DNA of 64,000 nucleotides from UBA6136 sp041178325. GTDB taxonomy: Bacteria; Pseudomonadota; Gammaproteobacteria; Methylococcales; Methylococcaceae. Position numbers and translations under genes: made by a program. Shown one piece after another: positions 33,499 through 42,825 of this stretch. The number at the start of each line of letters is the position of its first letter. The stretch's first letter is position 1. Below the pieces are notes generated by a model. It worked only from the letters and a program-made list of their open reading frames with translations, searched no databases and was not told where the DNA came from. The stretch spans positions 1 to 64,000 of the forward strand of contig JBEGVN010000088.1 of assembly GCA_041178325.1 (NCBI GenBank). Reading direction: 5' to 3'.

Positions 33499-33614
33499 AT
33501 ACGGACGCCCTGTCTTGACGGTAAGGCTTATGGCGAGTAATTTACTCAGTCTTTTTTCTTCGGATTGGGTTCTGTTTGCACAGGGATCCGATTCTTCACT
33601 TTAGGTGAGATCGC

Positions 33615-35345
33615 GTGGAGCTCAGCGGCGCTGAAATCGTTGTCCAGTGTCTGAAGGACGAGGGGGTCGAATATATTTTCGGCTACCCGGGTGGATCAGT
33701 CCTTCATATTTATGACGCCATATTCAAGCAGGATGACGTGCGTCATATCCTGGTTCGTCACGAGCAAGGGGCAACCCATGCTGCGGACGGTTATGCCCGT
33801 TCGACGGGGAAGCCCGGCGTAGTCCTCGTGACCTCAGGTCCGGGGGCGACGAATGCCGTAACCGGTATTGCGACGGCCTTTATGGACTCTATTCCACTTG
33901 TGGTCTTGACAGGTCAGGTTCCGACGCCAGTCATTGGGAGTGATGCCTTTCAGGAATGCGACACCATCGGGATTACACGTCCCTGCGTGAAGCATAACTT
34001 TCTGGTGAATGATCTTTCGAAGTTAGCCGAAACCATCAAGAAAGCGTTCTTTATCGCGACCACGGGACGTCCGGGGCCTGTCGTTGTCGATATCCCCAAA
34101 GACATCACCGACCCGAACATCAAGATTCCTTACCTGTATCCAGATACGGTCTCGATCCGGAGCTACAACCCCCAAGTCAAAGGCCATCGCTGGCAGATCA
34201 AAAAGGCAGTGGAACTCCTTGCGACCGCCCGCCAACCGATGATTTACACCGGTGGTGGTGTGATACTCGGCAATGCTTCAGATGGGTTGGTGGAGTTGAC
34301 GCGCCTGCTCGGTTTTCCGATTACCAATACCCTCATGGGATTGGGATCCTATCCGTCCACGGATCGCCAGTTCGTTGGCATGCTCGGCATGCATGGGACC
34401 TATGAAGCCAATATGGCCATGCACGAGTGCGACGTGCTTTTGGCGATCGGCGCTCGATTTGATGACCGTGTCACCGGAAAATTGGCGCAGTTCTGCCCTG
34501 ATGCCAAAATCATTCATATTGATGTGGATCCTGCTTCCATTTCGAAAACCGTTCGTGTCGATGTTCCAATCGTCGGTGAGGTAGGGCCGGTTCTTCAGGA
34601 GATGGTTGAACTAATTCAAAGCCCCGACTTTAAATTGAACACCGAGGCGCTCAAGGATTGGTGGGTTAGGATTGAAAGATGGCGTCAGGTTGAGTGCCTA
34701 TCATTTGATCGTCAAAGCCCGAAAATTAAGCCGCAGTATGTGATTGAACAACTGTGGGAAGTGACAAAGGGGGATGCCTTTGTGACGTCGGATGTCGGTC
34801 AGCATCAAATGTGGGCCGCTCAGTTCTACCGTTTTGATAAGCCCAGACGTTGGATCAATTCTGGGGGTCTTGGGACCATGGGATTTGGCCTGCCAGCCGC
34901 CATTGGGGTGAAGTTGGGTCATCCGGATGCGGATGTGGCCTGTGTTACTGGCGAAGCCAGTATCCAGATGTGCATACAGGAGTTGGCTACAGCACTCCAG
35001 TACCGGACCGGGATCAAGATCATCAATTTGAATAACGGTTATATGGGTATGGTGCGGCAGTGGCAGGAATTTAGTTACGAAAGCCGCTACTCGCAGTCCT
35101 ACCTTGAGACGATTCCGGACTTCGTCCGTTTGGCGGAGGCCTATGGGCATGTCGGTATCCGTATCGACAACCCGAAGGATGTCCGGGGCGCTCTTGAGGA
35201 GGCTTTCCGTTTGAAGGATCGCACGGTCTTCCTTGATTTCCTGACGGACCCTTCTGAGAATGTCTATCCGATGATTGAGGCTGGCAAGGCGCAACACGAA
35301 ATGCGACTGGCGCCGGGCGTCTCCGTGGATCGGGAGCTCGCATGA
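33615..35345 (+). CDS. ilvB: Acetolactate synthase large subunit
   Basis: A 576-residue thiamine-diphosphate enzyme, the first common step of valine, leucine and isoleucine synthesis. The catalytic Glu is in RHEQGATHAADGYAR, and the cofactor-binding motif is TGEASIQM...NLNNGYMG, a GEA variant of GDG seen in related bacterial enzymes. The start is GTG at 33615. It is 4 bases into overlap with ilvH and heads the ilvB-ilvH-ilvC run. A hypothetical leader in the 116 bases before it was considered and rejected. Confidence 0.95.
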   Translation: MELSGAEIVVQCLKDEGVEYIFGYPGGSVLHIYDAIFKQDDVRHILVRHEQGATHAADGYARSTGKPGVVLVTSGPGATNAVTGIATAFMDSIPLVVLTGQVPTPVIGSDAFQECDTIGITRPCVKHNFLVNDLSKLAETIKKAFFIATTGRPGPVVVDIPKDITDPNIKIPYLYPDTVSIRSYNPQVKGHRWQIKKAVELLATARQPMIYTGGGVILGNASDGLVELTRLLGFPITNTLMGLGSYPSTDRQFVGMLGMHGTYEANMAMHECDVLLAIGARFDDRVTGKLAQFCPDAKIIHIDVDPASISKTVRVDVPIVGEVGPVLQEMVELIQSPDFKLNTEALKDWWVRIERWRQVECLSFDRQSPKIKPQYVIEQLWEVTKGDAFVTSDVGQHQMWAAQFYRFDKPRRWINSGGLGTMGFGLPAAIGVKLGHPDADVACVTGEASIQMCIQELATALQYRTGIKIINLNNGYMGMVRQWQEFSYESRYSQSYLETIPDFVRLAEAYGHVGIRIDNPKDVRGALEEAFRLKDRTVFLDFLTDPSENVYPMIEAGKAQHEMRLAPGVSVDRELA

Positions 35346-35836
35346 AGCGACATATCATCTCAATCCTCATTGAAAATGAGGCAGGAGCACTGTCACGCGT
35401 CGCCGGACTTTTTTCCGCGCGAGGTTACAACATTGAGACGTTGACTGTTGCGCCAACAGAAGATGCATCGATGTCAAGGATGACCATCGTGACCTGGGGA
35501 AGCTATGAGATCGTTGAGCAGATCACCAAACAGCTGAATAAGCTGGTGGATGTGATTCGCTTGATTGATATTTCTGAATCAGAACATATCGAGCGCGAAC
35601 TGATGTTGGTCAAGGTAACGACACACGGCACGATGCGTGACGAAGTGGTTCGCCTCTGCGACATCTTCAGAGGTCGCATTCTTGATGTAACACCGACCAG
35701 TTATGTCATTGAAGTCACCGGGGAAAAGACCAAGCTTGACGCTGTGCTTCGAGCCCTCGGTGAGGAAAATATCATTGAAGTTGTCCGTTCCGGGACGACG
35801 GGCATTCTTCGTGGTGATCGCGGGCTTTCAGCCTGA
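35342..35836 (+). CDS. ilvH: Acetolactate synthase small (regulatory) subunit
   Basis: A 164-aa ACT-domain protein: HIISILIENEAGALSRVAGLFSARGYNIE at the N-terminus forms the valine-binding ACT fold. It activates the large subunit and gives feedback control. Its start overlaps the ilvB stop (ATGA), which couples translation. Normal length. Confidence 0.95.
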   Translation: MKRHIISILIENEAGALSRVAGLFSARGYNIETLTVAPTEDASMSRMTIVTWGSYEIVEQITKQLNKLVDVIRLIDISESEHIERELMLVKVTTHGTMRDEVVRLCDIFRGRILDVTPTSYVIEVTGEKTKLDAVLRALGEENIIEVVRSGTTGILRGDRGLSA

Positions 35837-35881
35837 TCCCACTCCTATTAACCGAATATCCCCTTTTATTGAGGAATCAAC

Positions 35882-36898
35882 ATGCAGGTTTACTACGACA
35901 AAGACGCGGACCTTTCGATCATCCGTGGCAAGAAGGTTGCGATCGTGGGCTATGGCTCACAGGGGCACGCCCATGCCAACAACCTGAAAGATTCCGGAGT
36001 TTCCGTCGTCGTTGCATTGCGTCCGGGCTCTGAATCCGCCATCAAGGCTCAGAATGCAGGACTTGAGGTGGCTGCAATTGCCGACGCCGTCAAGTCAGCC
36101 GACGTCATCATGATTCTGGCTCCCGATGAACATCAGGCACGTCTCTACAGCGAAGTTATCGAGCCGAACATCAAGAAAGGCGCGGCCTTGGCCTTTGCTC
36201 ATGGCTTCAATGTTCACTATGAACAGATCCTGCCCCGTAAGGACCTTGATGTGATCATGATCGCTCCGAAAGGACCGGGTCACCTGGTGCGTTCAACCTA
36301 CACGCAGGGCGGTGGTGTTCCCAGCCTGATTGCGGTCTATCAGGATGCATCGGGTCAGGCAAAGCAGATTGCACTCTCCTATGCCTCAGCCAATGGTGGT
36401 GGCCGTGCAGGAATTATCGAAACCAATTTCCGTGAAGAAACCGAAACCGATCTCTTTGGTGAGCAGGCCGTTCTCTGTGGCGGTGCGACCGCACTCGTTC
36501 AGGCTGGTTTTGAAACGCTGGTTGAAGCCGGCTATGCCCCTGAAATGGCTTACTTTGAATGTTTGCATGAGCTAAAGCTGATTGTCGACCTGATGTATGA
36601 AGGTGGTATCGCCAACATGCGTTATTCCATCTCGAACACGGCAGAGTATGGCGATCTCACCCGTGGTCCTCGCGTCATCACCGAAGAAACGAAGTATGAG
36701 ATGGCTCAGATTCTCAAGGAAATTCAAAACGGCGAATTTGCCCGTGAGTTCATCCTGGAAAATCAGGCCGGTGCAGCCACCCTCAAGGCGAAGCGTCGAC
36801 TGGGTCGTGAGCACCAGATTGAAGAGGTGGGTGCTCGCCTGCGGGACATGATGCCCTGGATCAAGGCCAACAAGATTGTTGATAAGGCCAAGAACTGA
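35882..36898 (+). CDS. ilvC: Ketol-acid reductoisomerase (class I)
   Basis: A 338-aa NADPH enzyme: nucleotide motif VAIVGYGSQGHAHA, metal-binding acidic residues in DLFGEQAVLCGG and FECLHELKLIVDLMYEGG. Short class I form. GAGGAA before the ATG is a good ribosome binding site. It converts acetolactate and acetohydroxybutyrate to dihydroxy acids, and a terminator follows at 36920-36953. Confidence 0.96.
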   Translation: MQVYYDKDADLSIIRGKKVAIVGYGSQGHAHANNLKDSGVSVVVALRPGSESAIKAQNAGLEVAAIADAVKSADVIMILAPDEHQARLYSEVIEPNIKKGAALAFAHGFNVHYEQILPRKDLDVIMIAPKGPGHLVRSTYTQGGGVPSLIAVYQDASGQAKQIALSYASANGGGRAGIIETNFREETETDLFGEQAVLCGGATALVQAGFETLVEAGYAPEMAYFECLHELKLIVDLMYEGGIANMRYSISNTAEYGDLTRGPRVITEETKYEMAQILKEIQNGEFAREFILENQAGAATLKAKRRLGREHQIEEVGARLRDMMPWIKANKIVDKAKN

Positions 36899-36919
36899 TC
36901 GAACCTCGGCAATCAAAGC

Positions 36920-36953
36920 AAAGGGTGGGCTGGTCTCACCCTTTGTTGTTTTG
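36920..36953 (+). terminator. Rho-independent terminator after ilvC
   Basis: AAAGGGTG (36920-36927) pairs with CACCCTTT (36937-36944) over a nine-base loop and is followed by GTTGTTTT. It lies 21 bases after the ilvC stop and separates the ilv unit from pssA. Confidence 0.85.
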
Positions 36954-37054
36954 GCCGCGTGGCTTTTAATCCATAACTGACCGCTGGATATGTGGCGCGC
37001 AATCCTTCAGGATAAGCACTGTATCCAACCACCTGCAGTACACCCTACGAACTG

Positions 37055-37798
37055 ATGGACACCAACGAACCGAAGAAGAATCGACGCAGGGGCATTTATT
37101 TGCTCCCAAATCTCTTCACCACCGGGGCCCTTTTTTCTGGGTTCTACGCCATTACCTCGGCGATGAACGGCCAGTTCGAGGTCGCGGCGATCGCGATTTT
37201 TATTGCCATGGTGCTGGACGGTCTTGATGGGCGAGTGGCACGGCTCACCAACACGCAAAGTGCGTTTGGCGCCGAATACGACAGCATGGCGGACATGATT
37301 TCCTTTGGAGCCGCCCCGGCCTTGGTGATGTATGCCTGGTCACTCTCAGCTTTGGGGAAGGCAGGTTGGGTTGCCGCATTCGTTCATGCTGCAGGAGCTG
37401 CGCTGAGGCTTGCACGCTTCAATACGCAATTGGCAACACAGGACAAACGTTATTTTCAGGGGCTTCCCAGCCCATCAGCAGCAGGCATTCCGGCTGGATT
37501 CATCTGGGTTTCGGTGAAGTATGAGATCCCGCTTGAAAGTATCCAGTACATTGGCCTAGGCATGGCCGTATGTACCGGATTGCTGATGGTTAGCAATTTT
37601 CGCTACTACAGCTTCAAAGACATTGACCTTCACGGTCGCGTCTCCTTCCTTTGGGCGATACTGGTGATGTTGCTGTTTGCTCTGTTGTATACCAACACCC
37701 CCTTGGTTTTGTTCACGATCCTTACCCTCTACGCTTTATCTGGGCCGATCCTGACGCTCGGACGTCGCCGTCGAATGCGCTCGGAGCGGCGGACCTGA
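37055..37798 (+). CDS. pssA: CDP-diacylglycerol-serine O-phosphatidyltransferase
   Basis: A 247-aa membrane protein of the CDP-alcohol phosphotransferase family with the motif DGLDGRVARLTNTQSAFGAEYDS (D-G-x2-A-R-x8-G-x3-D-x3-D). It makes phosphatidylserine, the precursor of phosphatidylethanolamine. This type II form (multi-pass, not the E. coli phospholipase-D type) is usual beside ilvC and leuA in many proteobacteria. Confidence 0.93.
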   Translation: MDTNEPKKNRRRGIYLLPNLFTTGALFSGFYAITSAMNGQFEVAAIAIFIAMVLDGLDGRVARLTNTQSAFGAEYDSMADMISFGAAPALVMYAWSLSALGKAGWVAAFVHAAGAALRLARFNTQLATQDKRYFQGLPSPSAAGIPAGFIWVSVKYEIPLESIQYIGLGMAVCTGLLMVSNFRYYSFKDIDLHGRVSFLWAILVMLLFALLYTNTPLVLFTILTLYALSGPILTLGRRRRMRSERRT

Positions 37799-37800
37799 CC

Positions 37801-37830
37801 GATCCGACTTGAAGCAGATCCCGTCGGATC
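37801..37830 (+). terminator. Hairpin between pssA and leuA
   Basis: A perfect inverted repeat GATCCGAC (37801-37808) / GTCGGATC (37823-37830) right after the pssA stop. No T-run follows, so it could be a Rho-dependent end, an RNA stability element or part of the leuA leader. Confidence 0.4.
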
Positions 37831-37843
37831 CTATAGTGTATCC

Positions 37844-37948
37844 ATGAGAATGTCTGATCTCCTGAGAGAGTCCGTGTTGTTTTGGCAGGTTTCTGCCCTT
37901 CTGCGTCCGTTGCTTCCCGCCACGGTCCTGTGCGTGCTCCTGCCCTGA
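37844..37948 (+). CDS. Candidate leucine-rich leader peptide before leuA
   Basis: A 34-codon frame 75 bases upstream of leuA. Ten of its 34 residues are leucine (paired at positions 6-7, 19-20, 23-24 and 32-33), as expected for a leu-operon attenuator peptide. The stop codon lies in a stem CTGCCC (37940-37945) / GGGCAG (37950-37955). Support is compositional only: no clear ribosome binding site and no T-run after the stem are visible. The part rests on analogy to leuL. Confidence 0.35.
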   Translation: MRMSDLLRESVLFWQVSALLRPLLPATVLCVLLP

Positions 37949-38022
37949 GGGGCAGAAACACGATGCATTCAAGACCTTCCATTCTTTCTATTTCTGTCGA
38001 AGCCAACGACGAGAGCTGACTC

Positions 38023-39570
38023 ATGAGCGAGAAACTCATTATTTTTGATACCACCTTGCGTGATGGTGAACAGAGCCCTGGTGCGTCCATGACCCGCGAT
38101 GAAAAAGTCCGGATCGCCAAGGCACTTGAGCGGATGCGCGTGGATGTCATTGAGGCCGGGTTCCCAGCGGCAAGCCCTGGCGATTTTGAAGGAGTCCAGG
38201 CGGTTGCAAGATCCATTAAGGACAGTGTGGTCTGTGGACTTGCCAGAGCCCTTGATCGAGACATCGATCAAGCGGGTGAGGCTCTTAAGGATGCTGAGAG
38301 ATCGAGAATCCATACCTTTATCGCGACTTCTCCAATCCATATGCAGCTCAAGCTGAGGATGTCTCCGGACCAGGTGATTGAGCATGCAGTGAAGGCGGTT
38401 CAGCGTGCGCGCCGCTATACGGACAATGTGGAATTCTCTCCCGAGGATGCCGGACGCTCTGAAGAAGACTTTCTGTGCAGGATTCTTGAGGCCGTCATTG
38501 ATGCGGGCGCGACCACGCTGAATATTCCCGATACGGTGGGGTACAGCATGCCTGATCTCTTTGGCCAAACCATTCGCCGTCTCCGTGAGCGCATTCCGAA
38601 CGCTGACAAGGCCATCTTCTCGGTGCACTGCCATAACGATCTTGGGCTTGCTGTTGCGAATTCCTTGTCTGCGGTCATGAATGGAGCACGACAGGTCGAA
38701 TGCACAATCAATGGGTTAGGGGAGCGTGCAGGTAATGCTGCGCTTGAGGAAGTGGTTATGGCGGTCAAGACCCGAAAGGATGTCTTTCCCTGTCATACGG
38801 ATATCGATACCCGAGAGATCGTAGCTTGCTCCAAGCTGGTGTCGAACATTACGGGTTTTCCGGTCCAGCCCAACAAGGCCATCGTTGGCGCCAATGCCTT
38901 TGCTCATGAATCGGGCATTCATCAGGATGGCGTCCTGAAACATCGCGAAACCTACGAAATCATGTGCGCAGAAGATGTGGGCTGGAGCGCCAATCGAATG
39001 GTCCTTGGCAAACATTCAGGACGAAATGCCTTCAGAACCCGCATGGCCGAGTTGGGCATTGAATTCTCCTCCGAAGCAGAGCTTAATGAAGCGTTTTCGA
39101 GATTCAAGGATCTGGCTGACAAGAAACATGAAATCTTTGATGAGGATCTTCAGGCGCTGATCACCGATGCCGGTGATATGGCAGATGATGAAGGTGTCCG
39201 CTTGGTTTCCTTGAGAGCTTCAAGCGAAACCGGTGAGCAGCCGTCGGCCAGAGTGACAGTCCGCGTCGATCAGGACGAACTGACCGCAACGGCGACCGGA
39301 GGCGGGGTAGTCGATGCCAGCCTAAAGGCAATTGAAGCGGTTCTGAAAACGAATGCTCAGCTTCTGCTTTATTCGGTCAACAATATCACCACGGGAACGG
39401 ATGCCCAAGGTGAAGTCACAGTAAGACTCGAAAAAGGCGGCCGCATCGTCAATGGACAGGGCGCCGACACCGATATCGTCATTGCTTCGGCTAAGGCCTA
39501 TCTCAATGCGGTAAACAAACTGAGAACGCCGCAGTCGCGGATGCATCCTCAAGCCGGATCGGATGTTTAA
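38023..39570 (+). CDS. leuA: 2-isopropylmalate synthase
   Basis: A 515-aa enzyme of leucine synthesis that condenses acetyl-CoA with 2-oxoisovalerate. N-terminal motif DTTLRDGEQSPGASM, metal-binding HCHNDLGLAVANS, and a C-terminal regulatory domain (residues about 390-500, with GGGVVDASLKAIEAV) that binds leucine. The full long LeuA1 form is present, so feedback control is likely. Confidence 0.95.
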   Translation: MSEKLIIFDTTLRDGEQSPGASMTRDEKVRIAKALERMRVDVIEAGFPAASPGDFEGVQAVARSIKDSVVCGLARALDRDIDQAGEALKDAERSRIHTFIATSPIHMQLKLRMSPDQVIEHAVKAVQRARRYTDNVEFSPEDAGRSEEDFLCRILEAVIDAGATTLNIPDTVGYSMPDLFGQTIRRLRERIPNADKAIFSVHCHNDLGLAVANSLSAVMNGARQVECTINGLGERAGNAALEEVVMAVKTRKDVFPCHTDIDTREIVACSKLVSNITGFPVQPNKAIVGANAFAHESGIHQDGVLKHRETYEIMCAEDVGWSANRMVLGKHSGRNAFRTRMAELGIEFSSEAELNEAFSRFKDLADKKHEIFDEDLQALITDAGDMADDEGVRLVSLRASSETGEQPSARVTVRVDQDELTATATGGGVVDASLKAIEAVLKTNAQLLLYSVNNITTGTDAQGEVTVRLEKGGRIVNGQGADTDIVIASAKAYLNAVNKLRTPQSRMHPQAGSDV

Positions 39571-39576
39571 GTACGA

Positions 39577-40251
39577 ATGACCGTTGGGGCATCACGCGAT
39601 CCGTATCTTGAAGCCATGGGGATTCAAGAATATGTGCAAAGGAAATGCCCCTCCGCGCCCGATGGGGGGGCTGACGGCTCATCAGAGGGAACTGGCTTGA
39701 ATGCCGATTGGGACGCGCTTCAGCGGGATGTGTCGACCTGTACGCGCTGCTCTCTTCACGAGACGCGAACCCAGACTGTTTTTGGTATTGGGAATCCTGA
39801 GGCCGACTGGTTATTCATTGGAGAAGCACCAGGTGAGCAAGAGGACCTTCGCGGGGAGCCTTTCGTCGGTCGTGCAGGCCAGCTTTTGGACGAGATGATT
39901 CGCGCACTGGGTCTTGAGCGCGAAAAGGTCTTTATCGCCAACGTGCTCAAGTGTAGACCCCCGAAGAACCGTGATCCTTCCTCTGAGGAGGTAGTGGCTT
40001 GTGAACCCTTTTTGCTTCAGCAGGTCAGAATGGTTGGGCCCAAGATCATCGTGGCAGTCGGAAGAATCGCTGCACAAAATCTTCTCAAAACACAGGTTCC
40101 GATTGGTAAGTTGCGGGGTGAGGTGCATTACTATGAAGGGATTCCGGTTGTCGTGACCTACCACCCGGCCTATCTGCTGAGATCCCAGACCGAAAAAAGA
40201 CGGGCTTGGGAAGACTTGAAGCTTGCTCGCAGGACGCTTTCTTTGAGCTAA
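39577..40251 (+). CDS. Uracil-DNA glycosylase, family 4 type (Fe-S)
   Basis: A 224-aa DNA repair enzyme that removes uracil. Motif A is GEAPGEQEDLRGEPFVG, and motif B is TYHPAYLLR. Four cysteines for the 4Fe-4S cluster are at CTRC near residue 53 and at LKCRPP and VACEPF. It is followed 4 bases later by rimI. The usual gammaproteobacterial enzyme is family 1, so this is an additional or alternative type. Confidence 0.9.
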   Translation: MTVGASRDPYLEAMGIQEYVQRKCPSAPDGGADGSSEGTGLNADWDALQRDVSTCTRCSLHETRTQTVFGIGNPEADWLFIGEAPGEQEDLRGEPFVGRAGQLLDEMIRALGLEREKVFIANVLKCRPPKNRDPSSEEVVACEPFLLQQVRMVGPKIIVAVGRIAAQNLLKTQVPIGKLRGEVHYYEGIPVVVTYHPAYLLRSQTEKRRAWEDLKLARRTLSLS

Positions 40252-40255
40252 AAGC

Positions 40256-40807
40256 ATGTGGGATTTTCTTCTGGACAGCTTTGACCGACTGCGTCGCACC
40301 GTTATCTACGACGCGCAAGTTGATTTCTATTACCGCCATTTTCCGAGTCTTGTGGAAAACGCAGAATGCACCATGCGCCCTATGGTGCGCACCGATATCC
40401 CTTTGGTCCATGCAATCGAAACTTCGGCTTATGAGTTTCCATGGGAGCTTGAAACGTTTCGGTCCTGTTTTAAGGTGGGATACCACTGCTGGATCGCCGA
40501 AAGGGCACGCGAGGTGGTGGGGTATGGCATCCTGACTATCGGGGCCGGAGAAAGCCATGTGCTCAACGTCTGTGTGTCGCCAAGCTATCAGGGAAAAGGC
40601 TATGGCCGAGTGATCTTCAATCAGCTGATTCAAGAGGCTCGGCGTTTCAAGGTCGAAACCATGTTTCTTGAGGTTCGTCCATCGAATCCCAAGGCAATCA
40701 GGCTGTATCGCTCGATTGGTTTTAATGAAATCGGAACGCGTCGCGGCTACTATCCGGCCAAGGGTGGCCGCGAAGATGCCATAGTTATGGCATTAGCCGT
40801 TCTCTGA
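40256..40807 (+). CDS. rimI: Ribosomal protein S18-alanine N-acetyltransferase
   Basis: A 183-aa GNAT-fold acetyltransferase. The acetyl-CoA loop is VSPSYQGKGYGRVIF, followed by LEVRPSNPKAIRLYRSIGF, typical of RimI. Standard RimI proteins are near 150 aa, so this start at ATG 40256 adds some 38 residues without an obvious domain. It directly follows the uracil glycosylase gene. It overlaps the end of the convergent K+ channel by 15 bases. Confidence 0.85.
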   Translation: MWDFLLDSFDRLRRTVIYDAQVDFYYRHFPSLVENAECTMRPMVRTDIPLVHAIETSAYEFPWELETFRSCFKVGYHCWIAERAREVVGYGILTIGAGESHVLNVCVSPSYQGKGYGRVIFNQLIQEARRFKVETMFLEVRPSNPKAIRLYRSIGFNEIGTRRGYYPAKGGREDAIVMALAVL

Positions 40808-41512
40808 TCTGGCGCTTGCGCCTTCGGGCTTCTCTATGGGTGCAGTCTCCGTTGTTTCCATGAGGTGAAGCCCAACGAGACGCGCGATGACGATTCCGAC
40901 GTACATTTGCCCGACAATGGCCTCAAGCGCTGCAATCATGGCGGCGAGGGGTTGAATTGGAGTGATGTCGCCATACCCTACCGTGGCCAAGGTGATCAAG
41001 CTGTAGTAAAGGTGCGTTCCTGAGCGAAAGACTGTTTCACCATGGGGGCAAAGCTCCGTGGAGCAGCCAAAGGAATGGGGAATAATCTCTTCGATCATCA
41101 AGAAAAGATTGGCGAATCCTGCTGCCATCAAAAGGTAGACGCAAACTGCGCCATAAAGGCGGCTGGTGGCATCAACCCGGCGGGTCACGAATACATCCTT
41201 TCCTACCAGCACCATGAAGCGAATGAAAAAGAACATCAAAAGACCCTGTCGGATCAGTGTAAAGATCATTTGATCTGAATAGACCAGCTCGGCAAACCAA
41301 CTGCCGATCAGGATCCAAAGGATCGGAATAACGATCTTTTGTCGTTTCTTGTGCTCAGGAACGACCCGGATGCCCGTGGCCAGGATCCCAAGCCCAAAGA
41401 CCGCTTCGATGGTGCGACCAAATAAACCCTCATCAACCAAGAGTGGATAGCCGATTAAGAACAGGCAGATGGCTATCATCAAATGCTGAAAAATACTGCT
41501 GCGTTTACTCAT
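40793..41512 (-). CDS. Six-TM potassium channel
   Basis: A 239-aa membrane protein with six hydrophobic helices and the pore signature TLATVGYGDITP before the last helix. There is no cytosolic RCK/TrkA-N domain, unlike Kch. The ion selectivity filter TVGYGD is that of K+ channels. It may set membrane potential. Gating cannot be told from the sequence. Confidence 0.85.
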   Translation of the reverse strand: MSKRSSIFQHLMIAICLFLIGYPLLVDEGLFGRTIEAVFGLGILATGIRVVPEHKKRQKIVIPILWILIGSWFAELVYSDQMIFTLIRQGLLMFFFIRFMVLVGKDVFVTRRVDATSRLYGAVCVYLLMAAGFANLFLMIEEIIPHSFGCSTELCPHGETVFRSGTHLYYSLITLATVGYGDITPIQPLAAMIAALEAIVGQMYVGIVIARLVGLHLMETTETAPIEKPEGASARSENG

Positions 41513-41527
41513 GGTGGCTTGGATGTA

Positions 41528-42775
41528 TCAAACATTGAGGAGTAGGCGAGACGGGTCTTCCAACAGTTCTTTGATGGTAAATAGAAACGAGACGGCCTCA
41601 CGTCCGTCGATGATCCGATGATCGTAGGAAACGGCCAGATAGATGATGGGCCTGATCACAATTTCGCCATCTTCAACAACAGGTCGCTCCTTGATTGCAT
41701 GCATCCCAAGGATCGCGCTCTGTGGGGGGTTCAGGATCGGTGTCGATAGCATGGAGCCAAAGATTCCGCCATTGGTAATGGTGAACGTTCCTCCAGTCAG
41801 TTCTTCATATCGCAGCTGTCCATCACGACCGCGAACCGAGTAATCGACAATGGCCTTCTCAATTTCGGCAAACCCGAGTCGATCAGCGTTTCTGAGTACC
41901 GGAACAACAAGCCCGCGTTCCGTGGTCACGGCAATCCCAATGTCAAAGTAGTCGTGGTAGACAATGTCCTGATCCACGATAGAGGCATTCATGATGGGAA
42001 ACCGCTTAAGAGCCTCGACGGATGCCTTGATGAAAAACGACATTAAACCGAGCTTCACCCCATGGGCTTGTTCAAAACGATTCCGATGCTCGTTGCGGAG
42101 TTGAAAGACCTTTTCGAGATTGACTTCGTTGAATGTCGTGAGCGTGGCTGTCGATCGTTGCGCCTCAATCATCCGCTCGGCAATCCGTGACCGGATCCGG
42201 CTCATGGGCACCCTGCGATCCCCTGGTCGATCGGCTACCTGAGCCAGTCGGGTGCCCGTATCGCCCTGTGTCGAAGGGGCTGAGGGCAGAGCTTGGCTGC
42301 GTTGTTCGATGACGTTTAGGACATCCTGCTTTGAGATGCGACCCGTGACGGGTATATCTGCGACGGTGAGCTGGTGCTCATTTAGAAGGCGCCTCACAGC
42401 TGGACTGACTGGTTGTTGTGGAGGCCTTGGCGTCAGGTTGGCCACGGGTTCCGGTATGGGTCGGGCGATCTCGGGCAGCACAGGTGGCAGCGGTGCTGTT
42501 ACTTTAGGGGCCGGACCTTTGGTCGAGCCCTCGGCCTGGTCGGTATCAATCACCGCCAAGACGTCGCCTGGCAAAACAACGTCGCCGATGTCACGCCTTA
42601 CTTCAATCAATTTCCCGTTTTGTGGTACCGGGACTTCAAGAATGACCTTATCGGTTTCAAGGTCGATCAAGGCTCCGTCCTTTTGGACTATCTCGCCGTT
42701 TTGATGATGCCAGCCGGCCACGGTTGCGTCGGAAACCGATTCCGGGAGGTTCGGGACCACAACTTCAATTCGCAT
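41528..42775 (-). CDS. sucB: 2-oxoglutarate dehydrogenase E2 (dihydrolipoyl succinyltransferase)
   Basis: A 415-aa acyltransferase: lipoyl domain with lipoylated Lys in ETDKVILEV (near residue 42), a proline-rich linker, E3-binding domain (about 120-160: SPAVRRLLNEHQ) and the catalytic domain ending with HRIIDGREAVSFL (active His and Asp). It carries succinyl groups in the TCA cycle. It follows sucA by 50 bases on the same strand. No lpd is present here. Confidence 0.95.
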   Translation of the reverse strand: MRIEVVVPNLPESVSDATVAGWHHQNGEIVQKDGALIDLETDKVILEVPVPQNGKLIEVRRDIGDVVLPGDVLAVIDTDQAEGSTKGPAPKVTAPLPPVLPEIARPIPEPVANLTPRPPQQPVSPAVRRLLNEHQLTVADIPVTGRISKQDVLNVIEQRSQALPSAPSTQGDTGTRLAQVADRPGDRRVPMSRIRSRIAERMIEAQRSTATLTTFNEVNLEKVFQLRNEHRNRFEQAHGVKLGLMSFFIKASVEALKRFPIMNASIVDQDIVYHDYFDIGIAVTTERGLVVPVLRNADRLGFAEIEKAIVDYSVRGRDGQLRYEELTGGTFTITNGGIFGSMLSTPILNPPQSAILGMHAIKERPVVEDGEIVIRPIIYLAVSYDHRIIDGREAVSFLFTIKELLEDPSRLLLNV

Positions 42776-42825
42776 GAGATCGTTCTCGTACTACCAATGG
42801 GAACAGTCTATCCCACCTGAAAGAG

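Noticed and set aside
33529..33604. 24-codon frame just before ilvB as a leader peptide
   Set aside because: Few branched-chain codons in a row, no terminator-like stem after it, and it stops 11 bases before ilvB with no attenuation structure.
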